Notes: generated from the sequence alone by a model not told the origin. Positions 18,277 through 27,791 are shown, counted from the stretch's first letter. The stretch: DNA of 58,537 nt from Leptospirillum sp. (GCA_027323445.1 DAHWBS010000005.1:1-58537), one strand, 5' to 3'. Program-made: numbers and translations.

Positions 18277-21200
18277 TGAGAGCACTTCTGAAGCTGGCTC
18301 TTCGTGAGAGGGTTTTTGTTTATCTGTTAAGTGTAGTGGTTGTTGTTCTGGGTATTGTTTCCTATCAGAATCTGCAGATTGAGCCTTATCCGGATGTTTC
18401 CCCGCTTATGGTGAGGGTTCTGACCCAGTGGCCAGGCCGTGGTGCCGAAGAGGTGGAGCGTCAGATCACCTTGCCCATCGAGATTGCGATTAACGGAACG
18501 CCCGGGATGAAAGCGCAGCGGTCCATTTCCATGTATGGACTTTCAGTCGTGATGGCCATCTTTTCAGACGGAGTGAACGATTTTGAAGCAAGGCACCGTA
18601 TTTACAACCGGACAGCGCAGGCAAACCTTCCCGCCGGAATTGTTCCTGTGCTGGATATCAACACACCGGCAACCGGTGAGATTTACCGTTATACCCTTTC
18701 AGGGGCACCCCTTGATGAGCTGAAAACACTGGATGACTGGGTGCTCGAGAGACGATTCAAGGAAATTCCGGGTGTGGCCGACGAATCGGGGATGGGCGGA
18801 TGGATCAGGCAGTACCAGATTCTGGTCGATATGAGTCGTCTGAGAGATTATAACCTGACCCTGTCTCAGGTGATGAATGCGGTATCCGCCGCAAATAACA
18901 ATGTTGGGGCGTATGTCCTGAACTTTGGCGAAACGGCACAGGTGGTCAGGGGAATCGGGCTTTTACGGAACCGGGACGATATCGGGAAGATCATGGTTGC
19001 GGAGGTCAAGGGAACGCCCGTTTTGATCAGGGACATTGCGACCGTCCAGATTGGTCCCCAGCCCCGGCTTGGCAGGGTGGGTCGGAACCTGAACAATGAC
19101 ACGGTTGAGGGCGTGGTTCTTTTGTTGCGTGGTGCCAACACCCGTCATGTTCTGGAGCGCGTTCACAAAAAAGTCGAGGAGATTCGGGCCCACGACCTGC
19201 CCAAAGGAGTCCGGATCAATACGTTCTATGACAGAACGGAATTGATGGGCTGGACTCTCCATACCGTTCTTGAAAACCTGTCTCTCGGGATTACGCTGGT
19301 TCTTTTGACGCTGTATATCTTTTTGGGCAATCTGAGATCGGCCCTGATTGTCGCCGTTACGATCCCGGTGGCCCTTCTTGCGGCATTTTCCCTGATGAAG
19401 CTGAAGGGAATCTCCGCCAACCTTCTCTCGCTGGGAGCGATTGATTTCGGAATTCTTGTCGATGCTTCGGTTATCGTTGTGGAAAATATTTACCGCCACC
19501 TGATGGAAAGACCCGCTGCTGACAAAACGGATACACGATCGATTGTTTTTTTAGCCGTAACGGAAGTTCAGGGCGCCACCGTTTTTTCGACGATGATTGT
19601 ATTTGCTGCCTATGTACCTCTTCTGTTCATGAAGGGGGTGGAGGGGAAGATCTTTACTCCGATGGCCTATACCATGGGTGGGGGTCTTCTGGCGGCAGTG
19701 ATCCTGTCGATGACACTGTCTCCCGCGATTTCGTCGGCCGCACTTTCAAATGTTTCCCCTCATGCCGACACATGGCTGATGCGCGTTGTGAAGCGATCCT
19801 ACAGGTTTCTTCTCTCGTGGGTCCTCAGCCACAAGGTGGTCACTCTATCCCTGGCGGGAGGCTTTCTGGTCCTGACCTCGCTGATCATCCTTCCGAGGCT
19901 CGGGACCGAATTTCTTCCCAAGCTCGAGGAAAACAATCTTTACATACGGGCAACTTACCCTGTCTCCGTCAGTCTTCCATATGGTGCAAAAATGACGGAT
20001 GGAATCCGGAGAATGATTCTTGAAACGCCGGAGATCAAGATCGTGACCTCAGAGGAGGGGCGCCCGGATGATGCCTATGATGTCGGAGGGTTCTGGAATG
20101 CGGAGTTTGCGGTGTTTTTCAAACCCGAGAAACAATGGCGTCCTGGCGTGACAAAAGCGATGATCCAAAAGGAGATCCTGACAAAGCTTCACGGGATTCC
20201 CGGGGTGACGTTTAATGTCTCGCAGTATATTGAGGACAATGTGGAAGAGGCGGTGTCAGGAGTGAAAGGTCAGAACAGCCTGAAAATTTTTGGCCCGGAC
20301 CCGAAAGAGCTTGAGAAACTTGCGCAAAAAACCGTTTCGCTTCTTGCCGATGTCAAGGGAATGACTGATCTGGGCATTTTCAGAATTCGTGGAGGTCAGG
20401 AGCTTCTCATTCGTGTCGATCCTTCAGCCTGCGCCCGTTATGGAGTGCACGCCCAGGATGTGGAGAATGTGATTCAGACCGCCGTGGGTGGCGTGGCTGT
20501 CACACAGATCCTCAAGGAGGAGGAGCGCTTTGACGTGACGATCAGGCTTGCCGGTAAATACCGGAAGGATATCAAGGCGATCCGGTCCATCCTGGTCGAT
20601 ACTCCGGACGGATCGCACATTCCTCTCTCCCAGCTGTCGACCATTGAGGTCAAGAACGGAAACTCCTATATCTTCCGGGAGCAGAATTCCCGCTATATCC
20701 CTGTAAAGTTCTCCGTTCGACACCGGGATATCGGCAGTGCAGTCGATGAGGCCAAGAGTCTCATTTCAAAGAATGTTCCGATGCCAGAAGGTTACAGGAT
20801 CAGGTGGTACGGAGAGTATCGGGAGATGAAGGAAGCCCAGTCGAGGCTCCTTGTGCTGGCTCCGATTGCCGTTGCGATCATGTTTTTGCTTTTGTACTGG
20901 TCCTATCAATCGGTTGGATATGCTCTGGTTCAGCTTCTTTCTGTGCCCTTTGCCCTTACGGGAGGGGTATGGGCTCTTTATCTGACAGGGCATCACCTGT
21001 CCATTTCCGCTGCGATAGGATTCCTCTCGCTTTTTGGAATTGCGATCCAGGACGGAATGATCCTGATCAATTTTGTAACAAGACTCAGGCAGGAAGGGAT
21101 GGAAATGGGTGAAGCCATTACGAAGGGCGGAGAACTGCGGGTTCGCCCTGTTCTGATGACAGCGCTCCTCGCCGGACTTGGCCTTCTTCCTGCGGCTCTT

Positions 21201-21365
21201 TCAACCGGAATCGGAAATCAGGCCCAAAAACCTCTCGCGATTGTCATTGTGGGAGGAGTGGTGACAGCTATTCTTTTTACCCTCCTTGTTCTGCCTGTCG
21301 TCTATTCCTTGACAGGGAAGCTGCCTCAGCCCCCCAAAGGCTTTTCCGGTGATGAGATCTCCTGA
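18276..21365 (+). CDS. Heavy-metal efflux RND pump (CzcA/CusA family)
   Basis: 1029 aa; EPYPDVSPLMVRVLTQWPGRGAEEVERQITLPIE; TM4 motif DFGILVDASVIVVEN. Confidence 0.95.
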   Translation: MRALLKLALRERVFVYLLSVVVVVLGIVSYQNLQIEPYPDVSPLMVRVLTQWPGRGAEEVERQITLPIEIAINGTPGMKAQRSISMYGLSVVMAIFSDGVNDFEARHRIYNRTAQANLPAGIVPVLDINTPATGEIYRYTLSGAPLDELKTLDDWVLERRFKEIPGVADESGMGGWIRQYQILVDMSRLRDYNLTLSQVMNAVSAANNNVGAYVLNFGETAQVVRGIGLLRNRDDIGKIMVAEVKGTPVLIRDIATVQIGPQPRLGRVGRNLNNDTVEGVVLLLRGANTRHVLERVHKKVEEIRAHDLPKGVRINTFYDRTELMGWTLHTVLENLSLGITLVLLTLYIFLGNLRSALIVAVTIPVALLAAFSLMKLKGISANLLSLGAIDFGILVDASVIVVENIYRHLMERPAADKTDTRSIVFLAVTEVQGATVFSTMIVFAAYVPLLFMKGVEGKIFTPMAYTMGGGLLAAVILSMTLSPAISSAALSNVSPHADTWLMRVVKRSYRFLLSWVLSHKVVTLSLAGGFLVLTSLIILPRLGTEFLPKLEENNLYIRATYPVSVSLPYGAKMTDGIRRMILETPEIKIVTSEEGRPDDAYDVGGFWNAEFAVFFKPEKQWRPGVTKAMIQKEILTKLHGIPGVTFNVSQYIEDNVEEAVSGVKGQNSLKIFGPDPKELEKLAQKTVSLLADVKGMTDLGIFRIRGGQELLIRVDPSACARYGVHAQDVENVIQTAVGGVAVTQILKEEERFDVTIRLAGKYRKDIKAIRSILVDTPDGSHIPLSQLSTIEVKNGNSYIFREQNSRYIPVKFSVRHRDIGSAVDEAKSLISKNVPMPEGYRIRWYGEYREMKEAQSRLLVLAPIAVAIMFLLLYWSYQSVGYALVQLLSVPFALTGGVWALYLTGHHLSISAAIGFLSLFGIAIQDGMILINFVTRLRQEGMEMGEAITKGGELRVRPVLMTALLAGLGLLPAALSTGIGNQAQKPLAIVIVGGVVTAILFTLLVLPVVYSLTGKLPQPPKGFSGDEIS

Positions 21366-22180
21366 TGCGGGTCCTGGTCGCCGGTAGCTGGAGCAAGGAG
21401 AAAGCCCGTCATTGAAATGCAATAATAGGCGATATCCCTGTAGGAGACGGACAGGGATATCCCGGGGGATTGTTCCTGGGCCCGGCTTGTCCATCCGGCA
21501 AAAGCCAAAAGTGGCAGGAAATGTTCTTCGGTAGGGTGGTTCCTGCTCCCGTACGGAGCGGTTGACCGGTAATCAATCAGGTTATTCCACTTTCCGCTCA
21601 GGACCGTTTCCACTGTCCAGTCATCGAACTCTTCCGCCCACCGGGCCTTTTCTCCGGCAGAGAACCTTGCCTCAAACAGGTTATGCGTGACTCCACCGCT
21701 GGCCAGGAAAAAAAGATCATTTCCCATAATGTCATGGAGATCCCTGCCGAACTGGAACATTTCCCTGGTTCCCATTTTTCGGGACAGAGAGATGGGAACC
21801 ACCGGGATCCCGGCATCCGGAAGCATTGCCATGAGCGGGATCCAGACTCCGTGGTCGAGGCCCCTGCTGTTATCGATCATTGTGTTCCATCCGGCTTTGG
21901 TGAGCTTTTCTTTTAGCTCCATCGCAATCGGAGGTGATCCGGATGCCGGATAATGCAAACGGTAGAGCTCCTCCGGAAATCCCCCAAAGTCGTGAATGGT
22001 TTCAGGGTGCGGGCTTGCTGAGAGGGTAAGTTCTTTCTCCATCCAGTGGGCGGATATGACGACGACTGCCCTGAAGTGTTCCCTGGGACCCAGGAGCGTT
22101 TTCCAGGATGTTAACGCCCTGTCGTTTCCCAGAATGATATCAGGTGCTCCGTGGCTTATAAATCCAGCATTGTTCGGCAA
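21326..22180 (-). CDS. Class III extradiol ring-cleavage dioxygenase (4,5-DOPA dioxygenase/YgiD-like)
   Basis: FISHGAPDIIL, VVISAHWMEKELTL, GLDHGVWIPLMAMLPDAGIPVVPISL, RNHPTEEHFLPLLAFAGW. Confidence 0.9.
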   Translation of the reverse strand: MPNNAGFISHGAPDIILGNDRALTSWKTLLGPREHFRAVVVISAHWMEKELTLSASPHPETIHDFGGFPEELYRLHYPASGSPPIAMELKEKLTKAGWNTMIDNSRGLDHGVWIPLMAMLPDAGIPVVPISLSRKMGTREMFQFGRDLHDIMGNDLFFLASGGVTHNLFEARFSAGEKARWAEEFDDWTVETVLSGKWNNLIDYRSTAPYGSRNHPTEEHFLPLLAFAGWTSRAQEQSPGISLSVSYRDIAYYCISMTGFLLAPATGDQDPHQEISSPEKPLGG

Positions 22181-22349
22181 GAAAAGACCTCCATCTGTCC
22201 ATCGTGTGTTTATTGTGCCGGAAAGCGTGTTGAACGACGACTCCTTGCTGTGTATAGTCGATATGATGGAATGAGTTCATGTCGCTTGGCAAGATCAGTT
22301 TGCCATAGACGACGGCTTCTTATTTGATGTTGAAAGGGAGAGTCATTCG

Positions 22350-22769
22350 ATGGACGAGTTTTCCTCGAGCAGTTCAAGTCAGGATTTTCCGCCATCCGAA
22401 AGCAGTGGCCGGGATTTTTCCCGGATCGAAAGGCTTCTGCTGGATCAGCGGGACCAGATCCTGAAAGAGGCGGGAAGAGTTGTCGGTATCGGTGTCGCCA
22501 ATGTGGCGGGGTTGACCCCCGACCCGGCCGATATGGCCACAAGGGAAGAGCACGAAGCATTTTCTCTTCGTCTGAAGGAAAGGGAGAAGAATCTTCTCCG
22601 AAAAATTGATCTCGCTATCGAGCGGATCAAGGAGGGTGATTTTGGCATTTGTGAAGGATGTGGTGAGCCGATTGAGGAAAAGCGTCTCATGGCCCGTCCC
22701 GTAACAACCCTTTGTATCGATTGCAAAACGCTTCAGGAGATCCAGGAAAACGCCAAGCGCCCATCCTGA
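22350..22769 (+). CDS. DksA/TraR-family zinc-finger regulator
   Basis: RIKEGDFGICEGCGEPIEEKRLMARPVTTLCIDCKTLQE. Confidence 0.92.
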   Translation: MDEFSSSSSSQDFPPSESSGRDFSRIERLLLDQRDQILKEAGRVVGIGVANVAGLTPDPADMATREEHEAFSLRLKEREKNLLRKIDLAIERIKEGDFGICEGCGEPIEEKRLMARPVTTLCIDCKTLQEIQENAKRPS

Positions 22770-22850
22770 TCCAATGAATAAAACGTTATGGGGCACGGAA
22801 ATGGCAAGTGGTCCCGTGCAAGAGAGCGTGTTATTTCAGGACTTGATCAT

Positions 22851-22896
22851 CTTGCCCGTGCATTTTTCTTGGCCCACAGGCCAGGAAGAGGGCAAG
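22851..22896. other. Nested stem-loop, possible terminator or structured RNA element
   Basis: CTTGCCC...CTTGGCC-CACA-GGCCAGG...GGGCAAG. Confidence 0.4.
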
Positions 22897-23027
22897 CGGA
22901 CGGTTTTCTTTTTCCCGCTCTTTCCGTTTTTCCCTGACGAAGCGAATAGGCAGCTTGAGAGAATAGAAGGCATGGGAACTTGATCTGTTTGGTTGATTTT
23001 CCATGTGGACGAATGCAGAATAATCCC

Positions 23028-23218
23028 ATGCTGACCGGCACCCGCTTTCGCGCTTATCCCACTCCCGCACAGAAACAGATTCTTTTCCAATGGATCGGAT
23101 ACCAGCGTTTCATCTGCAACGCCAGGGTCTCCGAAACCGCTATGACCGGACTCTTGCCAAAAAAGTCGTTTCTCTTGACCGATATTGTGAAAAGGAAATC
23201 CTGCGGGAGAGATCATGA
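23028..23218 (+). pseudogene. Frameshifted N-terminal remnant of an IS200/IS605-type TnpB (OrfB)
   Basis: MLTGTRFRAYPTPAQKQILFQWIGYQRFICNARVSE then in the next frame NRYDRTLAKKVVSLDRYCEKEILRERS*; typical TnpB N-terminal HTH pattern. Confidence 0.75.
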
Positions 23219-24111
23219 TGGTTTTTTGTAAATCGGGAAAAAGTCATTATCTTGCCAAACGCATTGGTCTGTTCCTGTTTTCAGGAACACTGTGTCTTTC
23301 CGGATGCATGATGATCCATCCGGATAAAAATGAAGCGCTTGTGGCTCAGAACAACCTCCGATTTGTCCACGCATACAATGATGCCCAGGCAGATCTTTCC
23401 CAAAACAAATTCGGGAAGGCAGAAGCCATTGACCGGGAATGGAAGAAATACCCGTACCTGAATTCGACCAATCAGCATCTGCTTCTGGATCTGGACCACC
23501 GGATCGGCAGGGAGATGGCGGTCTACCGGATGGGAGAGGCTCGCCAGCTTGAGCGGGTGGGACATCTTAATGAAGCGCTTGCCAAGGTTTCGGAAGCCGC
23601 TCGTCTGGACCCTTCCTGGAGCATCCCCAAACGGGCCCGGCGGCATCTGCTGATTCTGATCGAGGTTCAGAATCAGATGGGGAGACAATGGGAAGCCCTG
23701 TCAAGCCGGCTTCTCCTTTTGAGGAAAGAAGAGCCGGCCAATCCGGAGCTTGACCGGACATTGGCCTGGTCTTACCGCCACCTGGCCCAAAGCCGTTTTT
23801 CCTCCAACCATCTGGCCGGTGCCTATCGTTCTGTCAAAAAAGCCCTTTATCTGGATCCGGCAGATACCGACTCAAAGGAGCTCAAAAACCGTATCGTGCA
23901 ACAGGTCAATGCTTATACCCGGGAGGGAGAGGCTGATTTCAGGGACAACCAGATTCAAAAGGCGATCAGGGCATTCCGGAGCGCACTGCTGATACGGCCG
24001 TCTGATCCAAAAGCCAGAAAAGACCTGGAGATGACACTTGAGGCTCAGGCCATTGGCAAAGGATCCAGACATCACTCGAATGCTGTCCAGTCAACAGCCC
24101 CCAGACTTTAA
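23215..24111 (+). CDS. TPR-containing lipoprotein
   Basis: Lipobox-like LCLSGC; repeated TPR-like helices (NEALAKVSEAARLDPSW, AGAYRSVKKALYLDPAD, QKAIRAFRSALLIRPSD). Confidence 0.8.
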   Translation: MMVFCKSGKSHYLAKRIGLFLFSGTLCLSGCMMIHPDKNEALVAQNNLRFVHAYNDAQADLSQNKFGKAEAIDREWKKYPYLNSTNQHLLLDLDHRIGREMAVYRMGEARQLERVGHLNEALAKVSEAARLDPSWSIPKRARRHLLILIEVQNQMGRQWEALSSRLLLLRKEEPANPELDRTLAWSYRHLAQSRFSSNHLAGAYRSVKKALYLDPADTDSKELKNRIVQQVNAYTREGEADFRDNQIQKAIRAFRSALLIRPSDPKARKDLEMTLEAQAIGKGSRHHSNAVQSTAPRL

Positions 24112-24154
24112 AGACTGAAAATGATAACTCTGAAAAACTGAAAGGAATTCTGAA

Positions 24155-25033
24155 ATGGCTTTGGAGCAGGATTTTGTCAAGTCGCATGGATTGGGAAACG
24201 ATTATATTGTGATGACGGCTCCCCCTTCCGGTCTTTCGTGGTCTCCCGGGATCATTCGACTGATCTGTGACCGGAATTATGGTGTGGGTTCAGATGGAAT
24301 CCTGTTGTTGACACGTGATCAGGAGCCATTTGGCCTGCGCATTTTTAATCCTGACGGAAGCGAGGCGGAGAAAAGCGGAAATGGACTCAGAATATTTGCA
24401 AAATTCCTCCATGAATATGGTTATGCGAAGGGAGAGTCTTTCCAGATCGAGACTTTGGGCGGAATGGTTTCTGCCAGTGTGACATTGGGGGAAGACCGAC
24501 TGGTGAAAAGAGTCCTTGTTGATATGGGAAGTTATACCCTGGATCCGGAGAAGGTCGGAGTCAAGGGCGCTTTGGCCCCCCATATCGAAAAAGAGATTAA
24601 TCTTGGAGCGGGGCTCAGTGTCAGGGGAACGGCTGTTTCGGTTGGAAACCCGCATTTTGTTTTCTTTACGGATGAAATTGATGAAGACTGGATCAAAAAA
24701 TGGGGTTCGGCAATTGAAAACAATGCTCTTTTCCCTCGTCGAATCAACACACAGATGGTCAAGGTGACTGGAGAAAACCACATCGAAATCCGGATTTGGG
24801 AAAGAGGAGCCGGATATACTCTGGCTTCCGGGTCATCCTCTTGCGCTGCCGCATCTGTTTCGGTGCATCTTGGAAAGGTCAAGAGCCCTGTTCGTGTTTC
24901 AATGCCAGGAGGTGAGCTGACGATTGATGTTTCCAAAACCGGAGAGGTCCGAATGGAGGGTCCGGTTGCCTCAGTGATGAGCGGCCGATTTTCATCCGAG
25001 TTTCTGGCAGAGCTTAAAAATGTTGCCGGATAG
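24155..25033 (+). CDS. Diaminopimelate epimerase-family protein with both catalytic Cys replaced by Ser
   Basis: FVKSHGLGNDYIV, FNPDGSEAEKSGNGLRI, GNPHFVFF, WERGAGYTLASGSSSCAAASV. Confidence 0.88.
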   Translation: MALEQDFVKSHGLGNDYIVMTAPPSGLSWSPGIIRLICDRNYGVGSDGILLLTRDQEPFGLRIFNPDGSEAEKSGNGLRIFAKFLHEYGYAKGESFQIETLGGMVSASVTLGEDRLVKRVLVDMGSYTLDPEKVGVKGALAPHIEKEINLGAGLSVRGTAVSVGNPHFVFFTDEIDEDWIKKWGSAIENNALFPRRINTQMVKVTGENHIEIRIWERGAGYTLASGSSSCAAASVSVHLGKVKSPVRVSMPGGELTIDVSKTGEVRMEGPVASVMSGRFSSEFLAELKNVAG

Positions 25034-25042
25034 CGGAATCGG

Positions 25043-25228
25043 TTATTTGGCCTGATCCGGAAGCTCTTTGTGCTGGGTTGCAAATCCGACAAAATCCTGA
25101 TGGGCCAGATGCCAGAGATTGGTCCCCATGATGAGAAGAAAAATGATGGCGATAGGAAGGAGCATCCAGAACAGGGACCGGTCCTTCTTTGTTGTCTGAT
25201 TGGGGTCTCTCGGGTCAAAGTCGATCAT
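25043..25228 (-). CDS. Small single-pass membrane protein
   Basis: 61 aa with one hydrophobic segment LFWMLLPIAIIFLLIMGTNLW. Confidence 0.55.
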   Translation of the reverse strand: MIDFDPRDPNQTTKKDRSLFWMLLPIAIIFLLIMGTNLWHLAHQDFVGFATQHKELPDQAK

Positions 25229-25261
25229 GGCTTTCCTCTTGTTCCATGTGTGGTCCGCGAC

Positions 25262-26659
25262 TCATCCAAATGGATTTTGCGCGCGAAGGTCAATTCTGGT
25301 CTGGGTGGGATCCTGGAAGGCCGCCCGCAGAAGCTTGAGTGGTGATGCCCCATCTTCCGGGGCATGACAGAATGTCAGTGTTGCCAGCAGGCTGGCGTTT
25401 TTGGCAATTTCTGCCGTAAGTGCGGCTTTCATGCGCTTGAGCGCTTTTTCTGTTCCAGAGCGTGATGTGTCCGGAAGGAAGACCAGAAACTCCATGGGAG
25501 AAATCCTTCCGAGCAGATCGGAATACCTGGTAAAGAGCTCCAGATGTTCAACCAGTGAGAAAATCCCGTTGGCCTCCGAAAGAGTGATTCCTATCGCTCC
25601 CACTCCCTGCGCTCTCAGGGAGGATATTTCAAGCAGATCCGTCAGTCCGTCTATCAAACCTCTTCTTGACAGCAGCGCGGAATCCGGGTCCCGATTAAGA
25701 AGGTTAATCAATCGAAGTTCTTCCCTGTTCCGGAAGATTTTCTGTGTCAGGTCGTTGGACTTTTGCTGGATATGGTGCGTAATATTTTGTTTTTTTTGTC
25801 CTTCCTGGGTCAGTTTCTGGACCATCCACCCCAGATGGGATGTTTCCCTGAAAAGGGGAACGATCATGTGAATGCTTTCCTGATCGGCTTCTCTGATAAA
25901 GAATGAGCGGGATACAGGGGTCGAAATGGATTGCATCACCTGCTCGGGTATGATGGATGAGATGGCTGTTGTCAGTGGAGCCTGACGATCAAGAGATGTT
26001 CTTGTCGAGACCTGGATCAGGGAGGAGTTTTTTCGCCATTTTGGGGTGTTCCAGAGGAAAACTCTGGGGAGCTCCGGAAATCCCGATTCTTCCCAGAACG
26101 GATCTGAGAGGGTCTCCAGTATTTTTTCGTGGTCAATAGAGTCCAGAAGAATGGAGGAGATCTCCTCCGAGAGATCTGTAAAAATTCGGGAAAGGGAGGT
26201 TGCGGGAGAGGCCTGATCCCCGGTTGTCTTGAAAAAAAGGACCGCTTCCTCGTCGGAGTTCGTGATGGAGGCGCGAAAAAGCTCTAATGACCTTTCTCCG
26301 AAAGGTACCGTCGTCTGCCAAAGCCCTCCGGTCTCAGGGATAGTCCCCCGGATCCAGGAGTTGATTGTGCTGGCATGAGCCGGAAGTGTTTTTGAAAGAA
26401 ATGTTTTTTCAATATCAGCCTGTGGAATTGTCCCAACCGAAATGATTTTTTTGTCCAGAAAGGAAAGGAAAAGGCTGTCGGCGGCCCGTAAAAATCCCTT
26501 TTTTGAAAGGAGTGCGAATCCGAGCATTTCTTTTTCACAAGTCAGGTTGACCTTTTGCAGGATGTTTGTCATAGGGCGGATAGACGAATGGCCCAGTAAA
26601 ATCGACATATTTTCTCCCGGACAGTCAAAATTGTTCCAGTAATTGGCTCGATTGGTCAA
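25262..26659 (-). CDS. Protein with C-terminal degenerate GGDEF-like domain
   Basis: LINLLNRDPDSALLSRRGLIDGL...RYSDLLGRISPMEFLVFLPDTSRSGTEKALKRMK aligns by eye with GGDEF domains. Confidence 0.7.
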   Translation of the reverse strand: MTNRANYWNNFDCPGENMSILLGHSSIRPMTNILQKVNLTCEKEMLGFALLSKKGFLRAADSLFLSFLDKKIISVGTIPQADIEKTFLSKTLPAHASTINSWIRGTIPETGGLWQTTVPFGERSLELFRASITNSDEEAVLFFKTTGDQASPATSLSRIFTDLSEEISSILLDSIDHEKILETLSDPFWEESGFPELPRVFLWNTPKWRKNSSLIQVSTRTSLDRQAPLTTAISSIIPEQVMQSISTPVSRSFFIREADQESIHMIVPLFRETSHLGWMVQKLTQEGQKKQNITHHIQQKSNDLTQKIFRNREELRLINLLNRDPDSALLSRRGLIDGLTDLLEISSLRAQGVGAIGITLSEANGIFSLVEHLELFTRYSDLLGRISPMEFLVFLPDTSRSGTEKALKRMKAALTAEIAKNASLLATLTFCHAPEDGASPLKLLRAAFQDPTQTRIDLRAQNPFG

Positions 26660-26713
26660 TTATACCACATTGATCGAAAAGTCTTTTTTTAAAACTCTAC
26701 CGGAGGAGACATC

Positions 26714-27379
26714 GTGAAAAATCAGGATCCTTATGACAGACAACGATCTTTTTTTCAGGAGGCGTATGCTTCAGGAAAGACCGGGTGGCCGAAGACCGGG
26801 GCCTCCAAAGTTGTTGAGTCTGCCGGGGCAATGGGTTTTTTTAAAAAAGGAATGAAATTTCTTGAGATAGGGTGTGGCCAGGGCCGGAATCTTCTCCCTC
26901 CGCTTTTGTCGGGATGTCATGTGGTTGGAGTCGATTCGGTCCTCTCGCCCCTCCTTGAGGTCAGGCGAGACCCTGTTTTTTCGGGGGCACTCCTGGTCAA
27001 GGGAGATCTTTTCAATTTGCCATTTCGCCGTGGTAGCTTCGATGTTGTCCTGGATTTTGGAGTCCTTCATCACATGAGAGCGCCCCAACGTAAGAAATAT
27101 CCACACTGGATAGGAGAGATGCTCTCCCCGTCAGGTGTTTTTCTTCTGGGAGCGTTTTCAGAACATTTTCAGCACTATCCTGGTGAAAAGAGAAGCCGAA
27201 ACTGGATTTCCCATCGGGGCCATTACGATGTGTTTTTCGATCAGAATGCTTTTTCCCGGGTCATGGGCAAGAACTGGAAGCTGTTGTATGAGTCGGAAGA
27301 AACGGCCTGTGGCGATATACACCATTACAGGCTGGGAATTTTTGGTCGTTCGGAAAGGACATCGAAAAAAGATTTTTGA
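26714..27379 (+). CDS. Class I SAM-dependent methyltransferase
   Basis: FLEIGCGQGRNLLPPLLSGCHVVGVD; DVVLDFGVLHHM; GTG start. Confidence 0.9.
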   Translation: MKNQDPYDRQRSFFQEAYASGKTGWPKTGASKVVESAGAMGFFKKGMKFLEIGCGQGRNLLPPLLSGCHVVGVDSVLSPLLEVRRDPVFSGALLVKGDLFNLPFRRGSFDVVLDFGVLHHMRAPQRKKYPHWIGEMLSPSGVFLLGAFSEHFQHYPGEKRSRNWISHRGHYDVFFDQNAFSRVMGKNWKLLYESEETACGDIHHYRLGIFGRSERTSKKDF

Positions 27380-27395
27380 AGCTCTTCACCCGGAT

Positions 27396-27743
27396 ATGCT
27401 AAGATATTTGACCTTGATATTGACTGTCCATGAATCTGTTAATCAAAAGAGGTGCCCATTGGAATATCGGCCAATTGCCTATCATTTTCAGGCAGGAGAA
27501 ACGGTTTTGGTAAAGGTCACCAATCAGTTGGGGATCGTTGAAAGCCGGACAAGAGGATACTGGAAGACGAACGAATACGATGTAATTATTCCCCCGGGAA
27601 ATGGAAGAATGCGTGTTCGGGAGGAAAATCTTGGGAAGGTTCCGCGAGAAGAGTGGATTACTCATCTGGAGAGCCTGGCAGGCATTGTCGAAATTCCTGT
27701 CTACGGACGACCACCGGCGCATACCCTGCCACCGAAATCCTGA
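27396..27743 (+). CDS. Hypothetical protein
   Basis: In-frame ATG; CPLEYRPIAYHFQAGETVLVKVTNQLGIVESRT. Confidence 0.55.
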   Translation: MLRYLTLILTVHESVNQKRCPLEYRPIAYHFQAGETVLVKVTNQLGIVESRTRGYWKTNEYDVIIPPGNGRMRVREENLGKVPREEWITHLESLAGIVEIPVYGRPPAHTLPPKS

Positions 27744-27762
27744 CCGCTTTCAAGCCTGAAGT

Positions 27763-27791
27763 CCTCAGGATGTCAAGAAGACATCCTGAGG
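27763..27791. terminator. Perfect 12-bp hairpin between convergent genes
   Basis: CCTCAGGATGTC-AAGAA-GACATCCTGAGG. Confidence 0.65.

Noticed and set aside
18866-19499. Minus-strand ORFs inside the RND pump gene
   Set aside because: Complement of a well-conserved coding region, no independent RBS or family signal
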